A stretch of DNA of 40,255 nucleotides from Deltaproteobacteria bacterium (GTDB lineage: Bacteria; Myxococcota; Myxococcia; Myxococcales; 40CM-4-68-19): the NCBI GenBank assembly GCA_005879805.1, contig VBKL01000110.1:1-40255 (forward strand). The letters are read 5' to 3'. Made by a program: the position numbers and the translations under genes. Positions 7,824 through 16,021 of this stretch are shown here, piece after piece. Numbering within the stretch: position 1 is the first letter of the stretch; the number at the start of each line of letters is the position of its first letter. A model generated the notes under the pieces. The model made no database searches. It was not told the DNA's origin and saw only the letters and a list, made by a program, of their open reading frames with translations.

Positions 7824-9162
7824 CCTGTCCGAGCTGCTCGAAGGGGCCCGCTCCGGCAAGGGACACGCCGTCTATCTCGTCGAGGGCGACGAATACCTGG
7901 CGAAGAGCGCCGCTCGCGACCTCGCGGAAGCCCTCGTTCCCGAGCACGACCGGGCGCTGAACCTCGTCGTGGTGGACGCTTCCGCGGGGGCCCGCGAGGT
8001 CGCCTCGCACCTCCTCACCGTCGCCATGTTCGCCGCCCCGAAGGCCGTGGTCGTCGAGGGCGCGGAAGCATTCGCGACCGAGGTGGATGCGGAGCGCGAG
8101 CTCGGTCGCGCACGGGAGTTGTGGCAGGCGAAACGCCAGCGGGACGCCGCGCGGCGGCTTCTGAAGCTCTTGGCCGGCGCGGGATGGCAGCTGAGCGATG
8201 CGGCGTTCGGTGCACGCGGCGCGGCCAGCGCGGCGAAGTGGCGCAAGGAGGTCGGCGCCGCGCCCGAAGAGAGCGACAAGGGATGGCTGCAGGAGCTGGC
8301 CGGATATGCCGAGGCGCAGCGGTTGCAGGCTCCTCCCGACGACGTGGACGTTCTGGTCAGCGCCGTCGAACGGGGCCTGCCGCCGCGGACGCATCTCATC
8401 CTCGTCGCCGAGGGGCTTCCCCAGAAGCATCCGCTCGCGCGCCTCGCCGCCACCAAGGGCGCGGTCCTGCGACGCAAGGCAGAGCGGCGCGGCCGGACCA
8501 TCGACACCCTCGACATCAGCGAGGTGGTGCAGGAGGTCCTCGGACCTCTGCGCAAGCGCCTCTCCCGCGAGGCGGAGCTGGAGCTGAAGCAGCGGCTCGG
8601 CGACGACCTGCGGCTCCTCGCCAACGAGGTTGGCAAGCTCGCCATCTACGCCGGCGACCGGGCGCTCATCGGGCGCGAGGATGTCGAGGCCATCGTCGCC
8701 CCGGTGCGCGAGGAGGAGTTCTTCGCCGTCTCGGAAGCGGTGCAGGAAGGAGATCTCGGACGAGCGCTCTCGCTGCTCCACGACGAGCTGCGCCGGACCC
8801 AGAACGCCACATCGGTGGTGCTCCCGTTTCTCGGAGCGGTCGCCGGGGCCGTGCGGCGGGCTCTCGCCGATCACGCCCGCTACGCCTCGATCCCGCAGGC
8901 GGCGGGCCCCCGCGAAATCCCTTACAACGAGTTCCAGCGCAGCGTCTTTCCGGCCGTCGAGGCGGAGCTCGAGGAGAAGGGGCAGAAGGTCCCCAACCCG
9001 TTCGTGGCCTGGCTCGGCTACAAGCGTTCGCGGCGCCGCCCCCGGAGCCACTGGCGCCGCTCGCTCGTGCTCTGCGCGGAGGGAGACTTCGCGTTAAAAA
9101 CAGGGGCGGATCCGCGACTCCTCGCCGAACGGCTGCTGACGCAGATCTGCGGAGCGCGATAA
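7816..9162 (+). CDS. holA: DNA polymerase III delta subunit
   Basis: 448 residues. The N-terminal ARSGKGHAVYLVEGDEYLAKSAARDLAEAL, the central LAATKGAVLR, the LSREAELELKQRLGDDLRLLANEVGKLAIY segment and the C-terminal collar domain match HolA, the clamp-opening subunit of the clamp loader. It is longer than the usual 340 residues because of an insertion at about residues 95-165, rich in Arg and Ala. The GTG at 7816 was chosen because it overlaps the holB stop and gives the expected N-terminus; an ATG at 7759 is only a shadow in holB. Confidence 0.85.
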   Translation: MADLSELLEGARSGKGHAVYLVEGDEYLAKSAARDLAEALVPEHDRALNLVVVDASAGAREVASHLLTVAMFAAPKAVVVEGAEAFATEVDAERELGRARELWQAKRQRDAARRLLKLLAGAGWQLSDAAFGARGAASAAKWRKEVGAAPEESDKGWLQELAGYAEAQRLQAPPDDVDVLVSAVERGLPPRTHLILVAEGLPQKHPLARLAATKGAVLRRKAERRGRTIDTLDISEVVQEVLGPLRKRLSREAELELKQRLGDDLRLLANEVGKLAIYAGDRALIGREDVEAIVAPVREEEFFAVSEAVQEGDLGRALSLLHDELRRTQNATSVVLPFLGAVAGAVRRALADHARYASIPQAAGPREIPYNEFQRSVFPAVEAELEEKGQKVPNPFVAWLGYKRSRRRPRSHWRRSLVLCAEGDFALKTGADPRLLAERLLTQICGAR

Positions 9163-9178
9163 GAGAAGATCGATAACG

Positions 9179-11251
9179 ATGGCCGCCCGCACCCTCGTCA
9201 CCATGGCCCTGCCGTACGCGAACGGCAGCCTCCACCTCGGCCACCTGGTCGAGGCGGTGCAGACCGACGTGTACGTCCGCGCGCTCCGGGCGGCGGGCGA
9301 AGAGGTGGCCTTCATCTGCGCCGACGACACGCACGGAACCCCCATCGAGGTGAACGCCGCTCGCGCGGGCATTCCGCCCGAGCAGTTCGTGGCCCGCTTC
9401 CACGCCGAGCACTCCGCGAACTACCGCGCCTTCGAAGTGCTGCACGACATCTTCTACACGACGCACTCTCCGGAGAACGAAGAGCACGCGGTCCGTATTT
9501 TCCGGGCCCTCGACGCGGACGGCGCGGTCGAGCGGCGCCCGGTCGAGCAGCTCTATTGCGAGATCGACAAGCGGTTCCTGCCCGATCGCTTCGTCAAGGG
9601 CGAGTGCCCGAAGTGCGGCGCCAAGGATCAGTATGGCGACGCCTGCGAGGTTTGCGGGAGCACCTACGAGCCGACCGATCTGAGGAATCCCTACTGCGCG
9701 CTCTGCAAGGAAGCTGGCAGGGGAGAAGTTCCGCCGGTGCGGCGCACCTCGATGCACTACTTCGTCCGGCTCTCGAAGTACCAGGACTTCTTGCGAGGGT
9801 GGACTTCGGCTCCCGGGCATTTGCAACCCGAGGTGAAGCGCTCGATCGACGGCTGGCTGTCGGAGCCGCTCAAGGACTGGGATATCTCCCGCGACGCGCC
9901 CTATTTCGGGTTCCGCATCCCCGGAGAGACGGAGAAGTACTTCTACGTCTGGCTCGACGCGCCGATCGGGTACCTCTCCAGCACCGATCGCTGGTGCAAG
10001 GATCGCGGCGACAACCTCGACCGCTGGTGGGGGAAGGACGCCGACACCGACATCGTCCATTTCATCGGCAAGGACATCGTCTACTTCCACACGCTGTTCT
10101 GGCCGGCGATGCTGCACGCTTCCGGCTGGAAGGTGCCGGCCCACGTCCACGTTCACGGGATGCTCACGGTGGACGCCGCGAAGATGTCGAAGACGCGCGG
10201 CAACTTCTTCACCGTCGACGACTATCTCGCCGCCGGGCTCGATCCCGAGTGGCTCCGCTATTACTACGCCTCGAATCTCGGGCCGACGCCGAGCGACATC
10301 GACCTCTCGCTCCTCGAGATGAAGAACCGCGTGAACGGCGAGCTCTTGAACAATGTCGGGAACCTCGCCAACCGGGCCCTTTCCATCGTCTGGAAGAGCT
10401 TCGAGGGAAAGCTCGGCAAGCTCGCCGCCTCGCCGGAAGAGCTCTGGCAGATCTCCGCCATCGAGCGGAAGGTGGCGGGGCATTACCGCGCCATCGACAC
10501 GCGCGCCGCGGTGCAGGAAGTGCTCGCGCTCGGAAGCCTCGCCAACGCGCGCCTGCAAGAGAAGCAACCCTGGAAGCTGCTCAAGACCGACCGCGCCGCG
10601 GCGCACGCCGAGCTCACCCTCGCAGTGAACGTGGCGCGCGTTTGCGCGCGGCTGCTGGCGCCCGTCGTTCCCCGATTCGCGAAAGGGGTCGAAGAACAGA
10701 CGGGCGCGCCGCTCCGCTCTGGCGATTCCGGCTGGCTCGAGGAGACGCAGATCCGCGAACCGAAGCCGCTCGTACGGCGGGTCGAGGACGAGGACCTCGA
10801 GAAGCTTTCGGGAAAGTTCGTCGGCCGGACGGCGGACGCGCCTTCCAAGGAGCCCGCGAAGGGCGCTGCGCCCGCGAAGGAATCCGCGACCGCGACGGCG
10901 CCCGCCCCGGCAGCCGGCAGCTCGGAGATTTCCATTGACGAGTTCGGCAAGATGGATCTCCGCGCCGGCAAGGTCCTCGCCTGTGAGCGGATCCCGAAAT
11001 CCGACAAGCTCCTCAAGCTGACCATCGATCTCGGCGAGGGCGCGCCCCGGACCGTGGTGAGCGGCGTCGCGCAGGCGTACGCTCCCGAGGAGCTCGTCGG
11101 CAAGACCGTCGCGGTGGTGGCCAATCTTCCCAAGAAGCCGCTGCGCGGCGTCGAGTCGCATGGCATGGTGCTCTTCGCCACGGGCGGCAAGCGGGGCCTC
11201 ATCGCGGTGGAGATCGGCGAGGACGTTCCGCCCGGCGCGAAGGTGAAGTGA
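9179..11251 (+). CDS. metG: Methionyl-tRNA synthetase with C-terminal tRNA-binding domain
   Basis: 690 residues. Class Ia signature HLGH at 19-22 (from SLHLGHLVEA), two zinc knuckles (CPKCGAKDQYGDACEVCG and NPYCALC), KMSKT at 335-339, an anticodon-binding alpha-helical domain (about 385-540), an Ala/Pro/Lys-rich linker (about 555-580) and a Trbp111-type tRNA-binding OB domain from about residue 585 (FGKMDLRAGKVL). It charges tRNA-Met. The gene is complete. It follows holA by 16 bases, and its stop overlaps the next ATG. Confidence 0.97.
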   Translation: MAARTLVTMALPYANGSLHLGHLVEAVQTDVYVRALRAAGEEVAFICADDTHGTPIEVNAARAGIPPEQFVARFHAEHSANYRAFEVLHDIFYTTHSPENEEHAVRIFRALDADGAVERRPVEQLYCEIDKRFLPDRFVKGECPKCGAKDQYGDACEVCGSTYEPTDLRNPYCALCKEAGRGEVPPVRRTSMHYFVRLSKYQDFLRGWTSAPGHLQPEVKRSIDGWLSEPLKDWDISRDAPYFGFRIPGETEKYFYVWLDAPIGYLSSTDRWCKDRGDNLDRWWGKDADTDIVHFIGKDIVYFHTLFWPAMLHASGWKVPAHVHVHGMLTVDAAKMSKTRGNFFTVDDYLAAGLDPEWLRYYYASNLGPTPSDIDLSLLEMKNRVNGELLNNVGNLANRALSIVWKSFEGKLGKLAASPEELWQISAIERKVAGHYRAIDTRAAVQEVLALGSLANARLQEKQPWKLLKTDRAAAHAELTLAVNVARVCARLLAPVVPRFAKGVEEQTGAPLRSGDSGWLEETQIREPKPLVRRVEDEDLEKLSGKFVGRTADAPSKEPAKGAAPAKESATATAPAPAAGSSEISIDEFGKMDLRAGKVLACERIPKSDKLLKLTIDLGEGAPRTVVSGVAQAYAPEELVGKTVAVVANLPKKPLRGVESHGMVLFATGGKRGLIAVEIGEDVPPGAKVK

Positions 11252-12327
11252 TGGGTCTCTTTTCCTGGCTGAAGAAGAAGCCCGCGGTGGAAGGGGAGCC
11301 CCCCGCCGTCGAGGAGCGCGCCGAGACGACGGCGGAGGTCGCAGAGGCGCTCGACTCCCACAACGGCGCGGTCAGAGTGGATGCGGCGCGGGCGATGCTC
11401 GATCGCGCCCGCATGGGCGACGCGGAAGCCGCGCAGGCGCTGGCGGGGCGCATGGACGACCTGCTCTCCGACGACGAGCCTTCGGTCCGCACCACGGGGC
11501 TTTCCGCGCTGCGCGTGCTGCGCTCGAGGGAGCTGTTCGAGCAGCACCAGAGCACGGTGCTCGCGCTCCTCGCCGATCGCGTTGCGCAGGTGCGCACCAC
11601 CGCGGTCTGGTCGGCGGCGAGCATCCCCTCTGACACCGCCCGCACGCAGGTCCGTGCCGTGCTCTCTTCCGACGAGGAGCCGCTCCGCTTCGCGGCGGCC
11701 TGCGCGCTGAGCGAGCTCGGCGACCCTGCCGCGGTGCCCGAGCTCACTTCCGCTCTGCGCGAGGACCACCGGCGGCAGGAAGCTCTCTCCGCCCTGCTGG
11801 CGCTCGGGGATCCGGGCGCGCTCCCTCACGTGTCCGCGCTCTTCGAAGAGGAATCGCTGGGCGAGCTCGATCGCACGCTCGCCGCCGCCGTGCTGCACCG
11901 GCTTGGCGACGCTCGCGGCGGAGAGCACCTCTGCGCCCGCATCGGCGAAGGGAGCGACGATGCGCCGATCGCGGCGGAGTGGGCTGGCCGCCTCCGCGTC
12001 GCCGATGCCATTCCGCCGCTGGAGGAGGTCGCGGAGCGCGAAGGAGATCCGTCGCGCGGCGCGGCGCTGCGCGCGCTCGGACGGTTGCAGGCGCCGGGGG
12101 CCGAGGATCGGCTGCTCGCGCTCGTGCGATCCGCGGAAGAAGCCGAGGACCTCAGGATGGACGCTGCCGAGGGTCTCGCGGAGCTGGGAACTCCCCAGGC
12201 GATGGAGGCGCTCGAGACGCTGTCCCGCGAAGAAGGCGAGCTGGGATCTCTTTGCCGCGAGCTCGTGGCCGAAGTCGCAGAGAGCCGGCGATCGCAAGAG
12301 CGGAAAGATGCCGGTGCGGGCGGTTGA
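11251..12327 (+). CDS. HEAT-repeat protein
   Basis: 358 residues built of roughly 30-residue alpha-helical repeats, for example VRTTGLSALRVLRSRELFEQ, LRFAAACALSELGDPAAVPE and DLRMDAAEGLAELGTPQAME, matching HEAT/PBS-lyase-type repeats. Such solenoids act as protein-binding scaffolds; no catalytic residues are visible. A short lysine-rich N-terminus (FSWLKKKPAVEGE) precedes the repeats. It overlaps the metG stop (TGATG) and precedes tatD by 3 bases, so it belongs to the holB-holA-metG-tatD operon. Specific partner unknown. Confidence 0.8.
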   Translation: MGLFSWLKKKPAVEGEPPAVEERAETTAEVAEALDSHNGAVRVDAARAMLDRARMGDAEAAQALAGRMDDLLSDDEPSVRTTGLSALRVLRSRELFEQHQSTVLALLADRVAQVRTTAVWSAASIPSDTARTQVRAVLSSDEEPLRFAAACALSELGDPAAVPELTSALREDHRRQEALSALLALGDPGALPHVSALFEEESLGELDRTLAAAVLHRLGDARGGEHLCARIGEGSDDAPIAAEWAGRLRVADAIPPLEEVAEREGDPSRGAALRALGRLQAPGAEDRLLALVRSAEEAEDLRMDAAEGLAELGTPQAMEALETLSREEGELGSLCRELVAEVAESRRSQERKDAGAGG

Positions 12328-12330
12328 ACG

Positions 12331-12956
12331 ATGCTCATCGACGCGCACGCCCATCTCGATTTCGCGGATTACGGCTCCGATCTGCCGGCGGTGATCCAGC
12401 GCGCCAGGGACGCTGGGCTCGTGCACGTGGTCCTGGTCGGACAGTGGGGCGAGGGTTCCGGAATGGCGTCGGCGCGGGCCGCGCTGGAGCTGGCACGGAC
12501 CGATCCGGGCTTCTTCAGCGCCACCGCCGGAATCCATCCCCACGACGCCGCCCGTGCGACGGCCGGCGACCTCGCCGAGCTCGAGGCGATCTGTGCCGAT
12601 TCGAGCGTGGTCGCGGTGGGAGAATGCGGGCTCGACTACCACTACGACCGGTCACCGCGCGAGGTGCAGCGCGAGCGGTTCGCGGAGCAGATCCGGCTCG
12701 CCAAACGGCTGCTGAAGCCGCTCGTTGTGCACACGCGGGAAGCCGACGAGGACACCGCTGCCCTTCTCGAGCAGGAGCTAGGGCCGCAGGGCGGCGTCGT
12801 GCATTGCTTCATGCCTATGTAGCATTCACTGCCACCCGGCTTGCCGAGCTGCGCGGGGAGTCGCTCGGGGAAATCGAGCGAGTGACGACCGCCAACGCGC
12901 GGCGGGCACTTCATCTGAATAACGGGCCCCCCTCCGGTATCCAAGGAACGCCATGA
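12331..12956 (+). pseudogene. tatD: TatD-family metal-dependent DNase, internally deleted and frameshifted
   Basis: The first 160 residues are a normal TatD N-terminus: HAH (His6, His8), GIHPH, GECGLDY (Glu98), VVHTRE (His134) and VVHCF (His158) supply most metal ligands. The frame then ends at 12822. The C-terminus resumes in another frame at about 12812 (YVAFTATRLAEL, then VTTANARRALHL) and runs to 12956. About 60-70 codons between them, including the last metal-binding Asp, are missing. An intact TatD is about 255-265 residues. Sequence on both sides is well conserved, so the lesion is recent or an assembly collapse. Confidence 0.85.
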
Positions 12957-13225
12957 CCAAGCTCATCGCCGCCGTCGCCCTCGCCGCAGGCCTTTCGACC
13001 GCCGCCGTCGCCGCGCCGAAGACCGAGACCATGAAGGTGTCCGGTTGGCACTGCGCCGGCTGCTCCGCCCGCACCGAGTCCGCCCTGAAGGACCTGAAGG
13101 GCGTGACCACCGCTTCCGCCGACAAGAAGAAGCAGGAAGTGACGGTGACGTACGACGATTCGAAGGTGAAGCGCGCCGACCTGGAGAAGGCGGTCGCCGA
13201 CTCCGGCTTCACGGTCGAGAAGTAG
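12953..13225 (+). CDS. Secreted heavy-metal-associated (HMA/MerP-like) protein
   Basis: 90 residues: a signal peptide of about 20 residues (MTKLIAAVALAAGLSTAAVA) followed by one HMA domain with the metal-binding GWHCAGCSA motif, and a fold pattern ending LEKAVADSGFTVEK. MerP-like periplasmic proteins bind Hg(II) or Cu(I) through the two cysteines. No mercury or copper transporter genes lie nearby, so the metal is unknown. The ATG overlaps the end of the tatD remnant. Confidence 0.85.
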   Translation: MTKLIAAVALAAGLSTAAVAAPKTETMKVSGWHCAGCSARTESALKDLKGVTTASADKKKQEVTVTYDDSKVKRADLEKAVADSGFTVEK

Positions 13226-13231
13226 CGCTCC

Positions 13232-13253
13232 GGCCTGGGCTCCCGCTCAGGCC
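13232..13253. terminator. Stem-loop between convergent genes
   Basis: GGCCTGGGC (13232-13240) pairs with GCTCAGGCC (13245-13253), 9 pairs with one G-U wobble and a 4-base loop. It sits just after the HMA gene and overlaps the 3' end of the convergent HAD gene. There is no T-run, so termination by this hairpin alone is uncertain. Confidence 0.4.
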
Positions 13254-13981
13254 TCCCAGCTCAGCCATTCGTCGGTCATCGGCGTGGTTTCCTCGTCGGT
13301 CGTCTTCCAGCGTCCACGCCATTCGACAACATCCCAGCCCCGGCGCACCGCCTCGGAACGGAACGCCGGCTTGGGATTGACGACGACGGGATGCCCTACC
13401 TCCTCGAAGAGAGGGGTATCCGCGACCGAGTCCGAGTAGAGGAACGAACGGGAGGCGTCGATCCCGTGGCGGGCGAGAATTTCCTTCACGCGCTCGCGCT
13501 TTCCTTCCTTGAAGACGATGGGCGCGACCAGCTCCTCGCTGGAGAGGCCCTCGCGGATGATCGCGCGCGTGCCGACTGCTTCGTGGGCGTGGAGGAACTG
13601 CCCGATCTCGTCGATGATGAACTGCGGCGAGCCCGAGGCCACGACGATGAGGTGGCCGAGGAGCAGGTGCCTGCGCACCGTTCGCAACCCGCTCTGGGTG
13701 ATGCGCTTCTTCACGTGCTTATCGAAGCAGCGGCGGGCGAGCTCGCGGAGCCGGTCGGCCCGCAGCCCCTGCTGGCAGCGGCTCCCCAACGCGACCATGT
13801 CCGCCTCGCTGAGGCGCTTGCGGGCGTAGTCGTAGAGCGCGCGGGGCACCTGGCTTCGCACGGCGGGCGCCATCTCGCGATTCGAGTAGAGGTACCAGGT
13901 GAAGATGGTTCCGGCGTTCCCGTCGAGGAGCGAGTCGTCGATGTCGAAGACGGCAGCGGTGCGCTGGAAGGGTTGCATCAT
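13247..13981 (-). CDS. HAD superfamily phosphatase (subfamily IB, SerB-like)
   Basis: 244 residues. HAD motif I is FDIDDSLLDG (nucleophile Asp13 and general acid Asp15), motif II is VVASGSP, a lysine lies in IVFKEGKR, and motif IV is YSDSVADTPLFEEVG. The cap region between motifs I and II is about 80 residues, as in the IB subfamily that includes phosphoserine phosphatase. The substrate cannot be deduced. ATG 13981 overlaps the stop of the upstream HD-domain gene (ATGA), so the two are translationally coupled. Confidence 0.85.
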   Translation of the reverse strand: MMQPFQRTAAVFDIDDSLLDGNAGTIFTWYLYSNREMAPAVRSQVPRALYDYARKRLSEADMVALGSRCQQGLRADRLRELARRCFDKHVKKRITQSGLRTVRRHLLLGHLIVVASGSPQFIIDEIGQFLHAHEAVGTRAIIREGLSSEELVAPIVFKEGKRERVKEILARHGIDASRSFLYSDSVADTPLFEEVGHPVVVNPKPAFRSEAVRRGWDVVEWRGRWKTTDEETTPMTDEWLSWEA

Positions 13982-14733
13982 CCCTCCCCGGTCTCGTAAA
14001 GGCCCGGACCGCGGAAGCGCCTCGCGTCCGGCGCCCGCGGCTCTCCGTTCCAGGAGGGCAGCTTGAAGAGATGGCGGTCGTATAGCCGCTGGTATTCGGT
14101 GAAAGGCCCCGCGGCGGGGTCGCGGGAGAAGATGGCTCCGAAGGCGGCCATCCTGCTGTCCAGCTCGTCGAGGGCATGGACGACGAGCGCCTCCAGCGTC
14201 TGCGGCTCCTTGGGGCTGCCGTGCTCGAGCTGTCCGTGGTGCGATGCGACGAGGTGGACGAGGTGCATCTGCAGCTCGCGGGGGAATCCCTCGATTCGCG
14301 CAGCGCGCTCGTGGATGAGCTGGCAGGCGAGCACGATATGGCCGACGAGGCGTCCCTCGTCGGTGTAGACGAAGCCCTCGCCCTCGCGGGTCAGCTCGCG
14401 GACCTTGCCGAAGTCGTGGAGCAGGCAGCCCGCGGTGACCAGGTCGCGGTCGAGCTGCGGGTAGTGATCGCAAACCCGCCAGGCGAGCTGCAGGATCGAG
14501 AGCGTGTGCTCGCACAGTCCCCCGGCCCAGGCGTGGTGGATGGTCTTCGCGGCCGGTGCGACCCGGAACGCGAGGCCCAGCTCAGGATCGTCGAGCAGCC
14601 CGAGCAGGAGCTCGCGGACGTGCCGGTCGCGAACCTCGGCGCAGAATCGCCGGACCTGCCCGAACAGATCGTCGGGGTCGAATCTCGAGTCGGGGACGTC
14701 CCGCTTCCGGAGGGCGACGACATGTCGATCCAT
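13978..14733 (-). CDS. HD-domain 3'-5' exoribonuclease-like protein, OB domain missing
   Basis: 251 residues. The HD core has TIHHAWAGGLCEHTLS (His66/67, His76), LLHDFGKVREL (His106-Asp107), GRLVGHIVLA and LVASHHGQLEHGSPKEP, the order seen in YhaM/KH-OB-HD type nucleases. Homologues normally carry an N-terminal OB-fold of about 80 residues. Here the protein opens with DRHVVALRKRD, which looks like the very end of that OB domain, so the N-terminus seems lost. ATG 14733 has only a poor ribosome site. It is coupled to the downstream HAD gene. Either a truncated gene or a genuine HD-only variant. Confidence 0.7.
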   Translation of the reverse strand: MDRHVVALRKRDVPDSRFDPDDLFGQVRRFCAEVRDRHVRELLLGLLDDPELGLAFRVAPAAKTIHHAWAGGLCEHTLSILQLAWRVCDHYPQLDRDLVTAGCLLHDFGKVRELTREGEGFVYTDEGRLVGHIVLACQLIHERAARIEGFPRELQMHLVHLVASHHGQLEHGSPKEPQTLEALVVHALDELDSRMAAFGAIFSRDPAAGPFTEYQRLYDRHLFKLPSWNGEPRAPDARRFRGPGLYETGEG

Positions 14734-14777
14734 GCCTGAGTGCTGTAGCACGGCGGTCCGACAACGGGTCCGCGGGG

Positions 14778-15107
14778 CTACGCGTCCGATTCCTCTTCCT
14801 CGACTGGCGCTGCCCGTCCCGCCTTCTTCTTCGCCTTCTCGGCTTCCTCGGCGGCGATCTCCTCGGCCGGCCGCGGCTCGATCGTGTAGTCGGTGATCTT
14901 TCCTTGCGCCTTGAGCGCGCGAAGGCCCGTGTCGAGGGCCAGCCAGCGCGACTTCGCTCGCACCTTGATGACGATGGGAGCGGCGGGGCGTTTGATGAGG
15001 CTCACCGGATCGAACTCGCCGGAGAGGATGCTGACGGACCAGTTCGCCTCGAGGTCCGAGTCGACGCGGACGTTGCACTCCTTCCCCTCCCAGATCGCCT
15101 TCGCCAT
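14778..15107 (-). CDS. Conserved hypothetical protein with acidic/lysine C-terminal tail
   Basis: 109 residues beginning MAKAIWEGKECNVRVDSDLE. The first 80 residues look folded (VIKVRAKSRWLALDTGLRAL), and the tail is a charged Glu/Lys/Ala stretch (EEIAAEEAEKAKKKAG) ending EEEESDA. No catalytic motif or membrane segment is visible, so it is probably cytoplasmic. I do not recognise the family. It lies 44 bases upstream of the HD-domain gene on the same strand. Confidence 0.6.
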   Translation of the reverse strand: MAKAIWEGKECNVRVDSDLEANWSVSILSGEFDPVSLIKRPAAPIVIKVRAKSRWLALDTGLRALKAQGKITDYTIEPRPAEEIAAEEAEKAKKKAGRAAPVEEEESDA

Positions 15108-15137
15108 GGCGCCTGTTCTACCAGAAGGGGCGCTGCC

Positions 15138-15461
15138 TCAGTGGGGGACCGCGCGGACCGCGCCCGCGTTGGGAACGGCGCGCTTCGCGATGCGCGGGGC
15201 GTGGGACTGGATCCAGAGCGCCGCGAGGAGCCCGAAGACCATCATCGCGAGGGTGATGTAGAGCAGCCTGCGGTTGTCCTTGCGGCCTTGCTCGCGCATC
15301 GAGCTGATGCCCGGAAGCTGGCCTGCTGGAATCCAGCGGCTTTGCCCCTCCCGGCGCACGAGGTCGTCGGCGGCGATGATCCCGCTCTGGTACAGCTTGA
15401 GAAATTCCTTCTGGGAGCCGACCGTCAGTTCGCCGCCGGCGTGGCGCACGTCGAGCTTCAT
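15138..15461 (-). CDS. Small GYF_2-like domain protein with one transmembrane helix
   Basis: 107 residues. The N-terminal 55 residues (EFLKLYQSGIIAADDLVRRE, then SRWIPAGQLPG) have the pattern of the bacterial GYF_2/DUF4339 domain, often found in short membrane proteins and thought to bind proline-rich partners. A single hydrophobic helix (LLYITLAMMVFGLLAALWI) follows, then a short basic tail. The ATG at 15461 gives the domain a clean start; an ORF extending upstream to 15731 has no homology-like content. Function unknown. Confidence 0.65.
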   Translation of the reverse strand: MKLDVRHAGGELTVGSQKEFLKLYQSGIIAADDLVRREGQSRWIPAGQLPGISSMREQGRKDNRRLLYITLAMMVFGLLAALWIQSHAPRIAKRAVPNAGAVRAVPH

Positions 15462-15685
15462 GGCCCGTAAAAATGGCGACGGCCTGCCCGCTCGGCAACC
15501 AAGCATGACACGTTGCGGTGCGAAATTGATTGCGCGGTGTTCACCGTCCAACGCGCGGACGGATACGCACTTCGCCGCGCCGCGCCTTGCGGGTTTTTGC
15601 GTAAAGGTGCGTAATGTCTGGATTCCGAAAGTCGGCAGAAGGGTTGCAACGCGCTGACCAGCGCAGGCCACCGCCGAGGTACACC

Positions 15686-15904
15686 GTGCCCGATAGTCTC
15701 GTCTCGCAGTCGGAAGAAACTCCCAGAGCAACCGGAGACCGCGCCGCGGCCGCCCGGATCCTCGCTCGGAGCTTCTACCGAGAGCTTCGCGAGAACGGTT
15801 ACACCGCGAGGCAGCTGCTGTCCCTCTCCACCGAGCTCATCGAGCTCGTGACGCAGGATCTCCAGCGCGAGCGCCAGGAAGGCGTGAGCGTCCGCGTCGC
15901 CTAG
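15686..15904 (+). CDS. Orphan 72-residue protein, paralogue of the one at 35630
   Basis: Shares with the gene at 35630 a core reading ARILARSFYREL, then NGYT, then STELIELVT, differing mainly in the N-terminal 24 residues and the last ten. Both products are 72 residues if this start is right. GTG 15686 has GAGG 8 bases upstream. A longer frame from 15614 exists but its extra residues do not match the paralogue. The core is predicted helical, with no membrane segment, signal or cysteine. I do not recognise the family. It is followed at once by a strong terminator, so it is probably a single-gene transcript. The spacer 15462-15685 holds no other gene. Confidence 0.65.
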   Translation: MPDSLVSQSEETPRATGDRAAAARILARSFYRELRENGYTARQLLSLSTELIELVTQDLQRERQEGVSVRVA

Positions 15905-15926
15905 AGTCGTTCCGAAAACATCGAGC

Positions 15927-15964
15927 AGGCGAGCGGGCCGGGGATAGGGCCCGTTCGCCTTTTT
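15927..15964 (+). terminator. Intrinsic terminator after the 72-residue orphan gene
   Basis: AGGCGAGCGGGCC (15927-15939) pairs with GGGCCCGTTCGCCT (up to 15960), about 13 pairs with one G-U wobble and a short loop, directly followed by TTTTT (15960-15964). It separates the orphan gene from the gapA promoter just downstream. Confidence 0.85.
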
Positions 15965-15970
15965 CGCCGC

Positions 15971-15999
15971 TTGACGCTGCGGATCGCGGAGCCTATGTA
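15971..15999 (+). promoter_or_regulatory. Sigma-70-type promoter of gapA-pgk-tpiA
   Basis: TTGACG at 15971-15976 and TATGTA at 15994-15999 are separated by 17 bases, the optimal spacing. Transcription should start near 16005-16007, leaving a leader of about 15 bases with GGAGG before the gapA ATG at 16022. It lies between the terminator at 15927 and the gene, which supports it. Confidence 0.7.
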
Positions 16000-16021
16000 G
16001 CCCCTCCGAAACGGAGGCTTC

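Noticed and set aside
8666-11161. 831-codon minus-strand frame opposite metG
   Set aside because: Antisense shadow of metG and holA with no recognisable motif, whereas metG carries all class I motifs.
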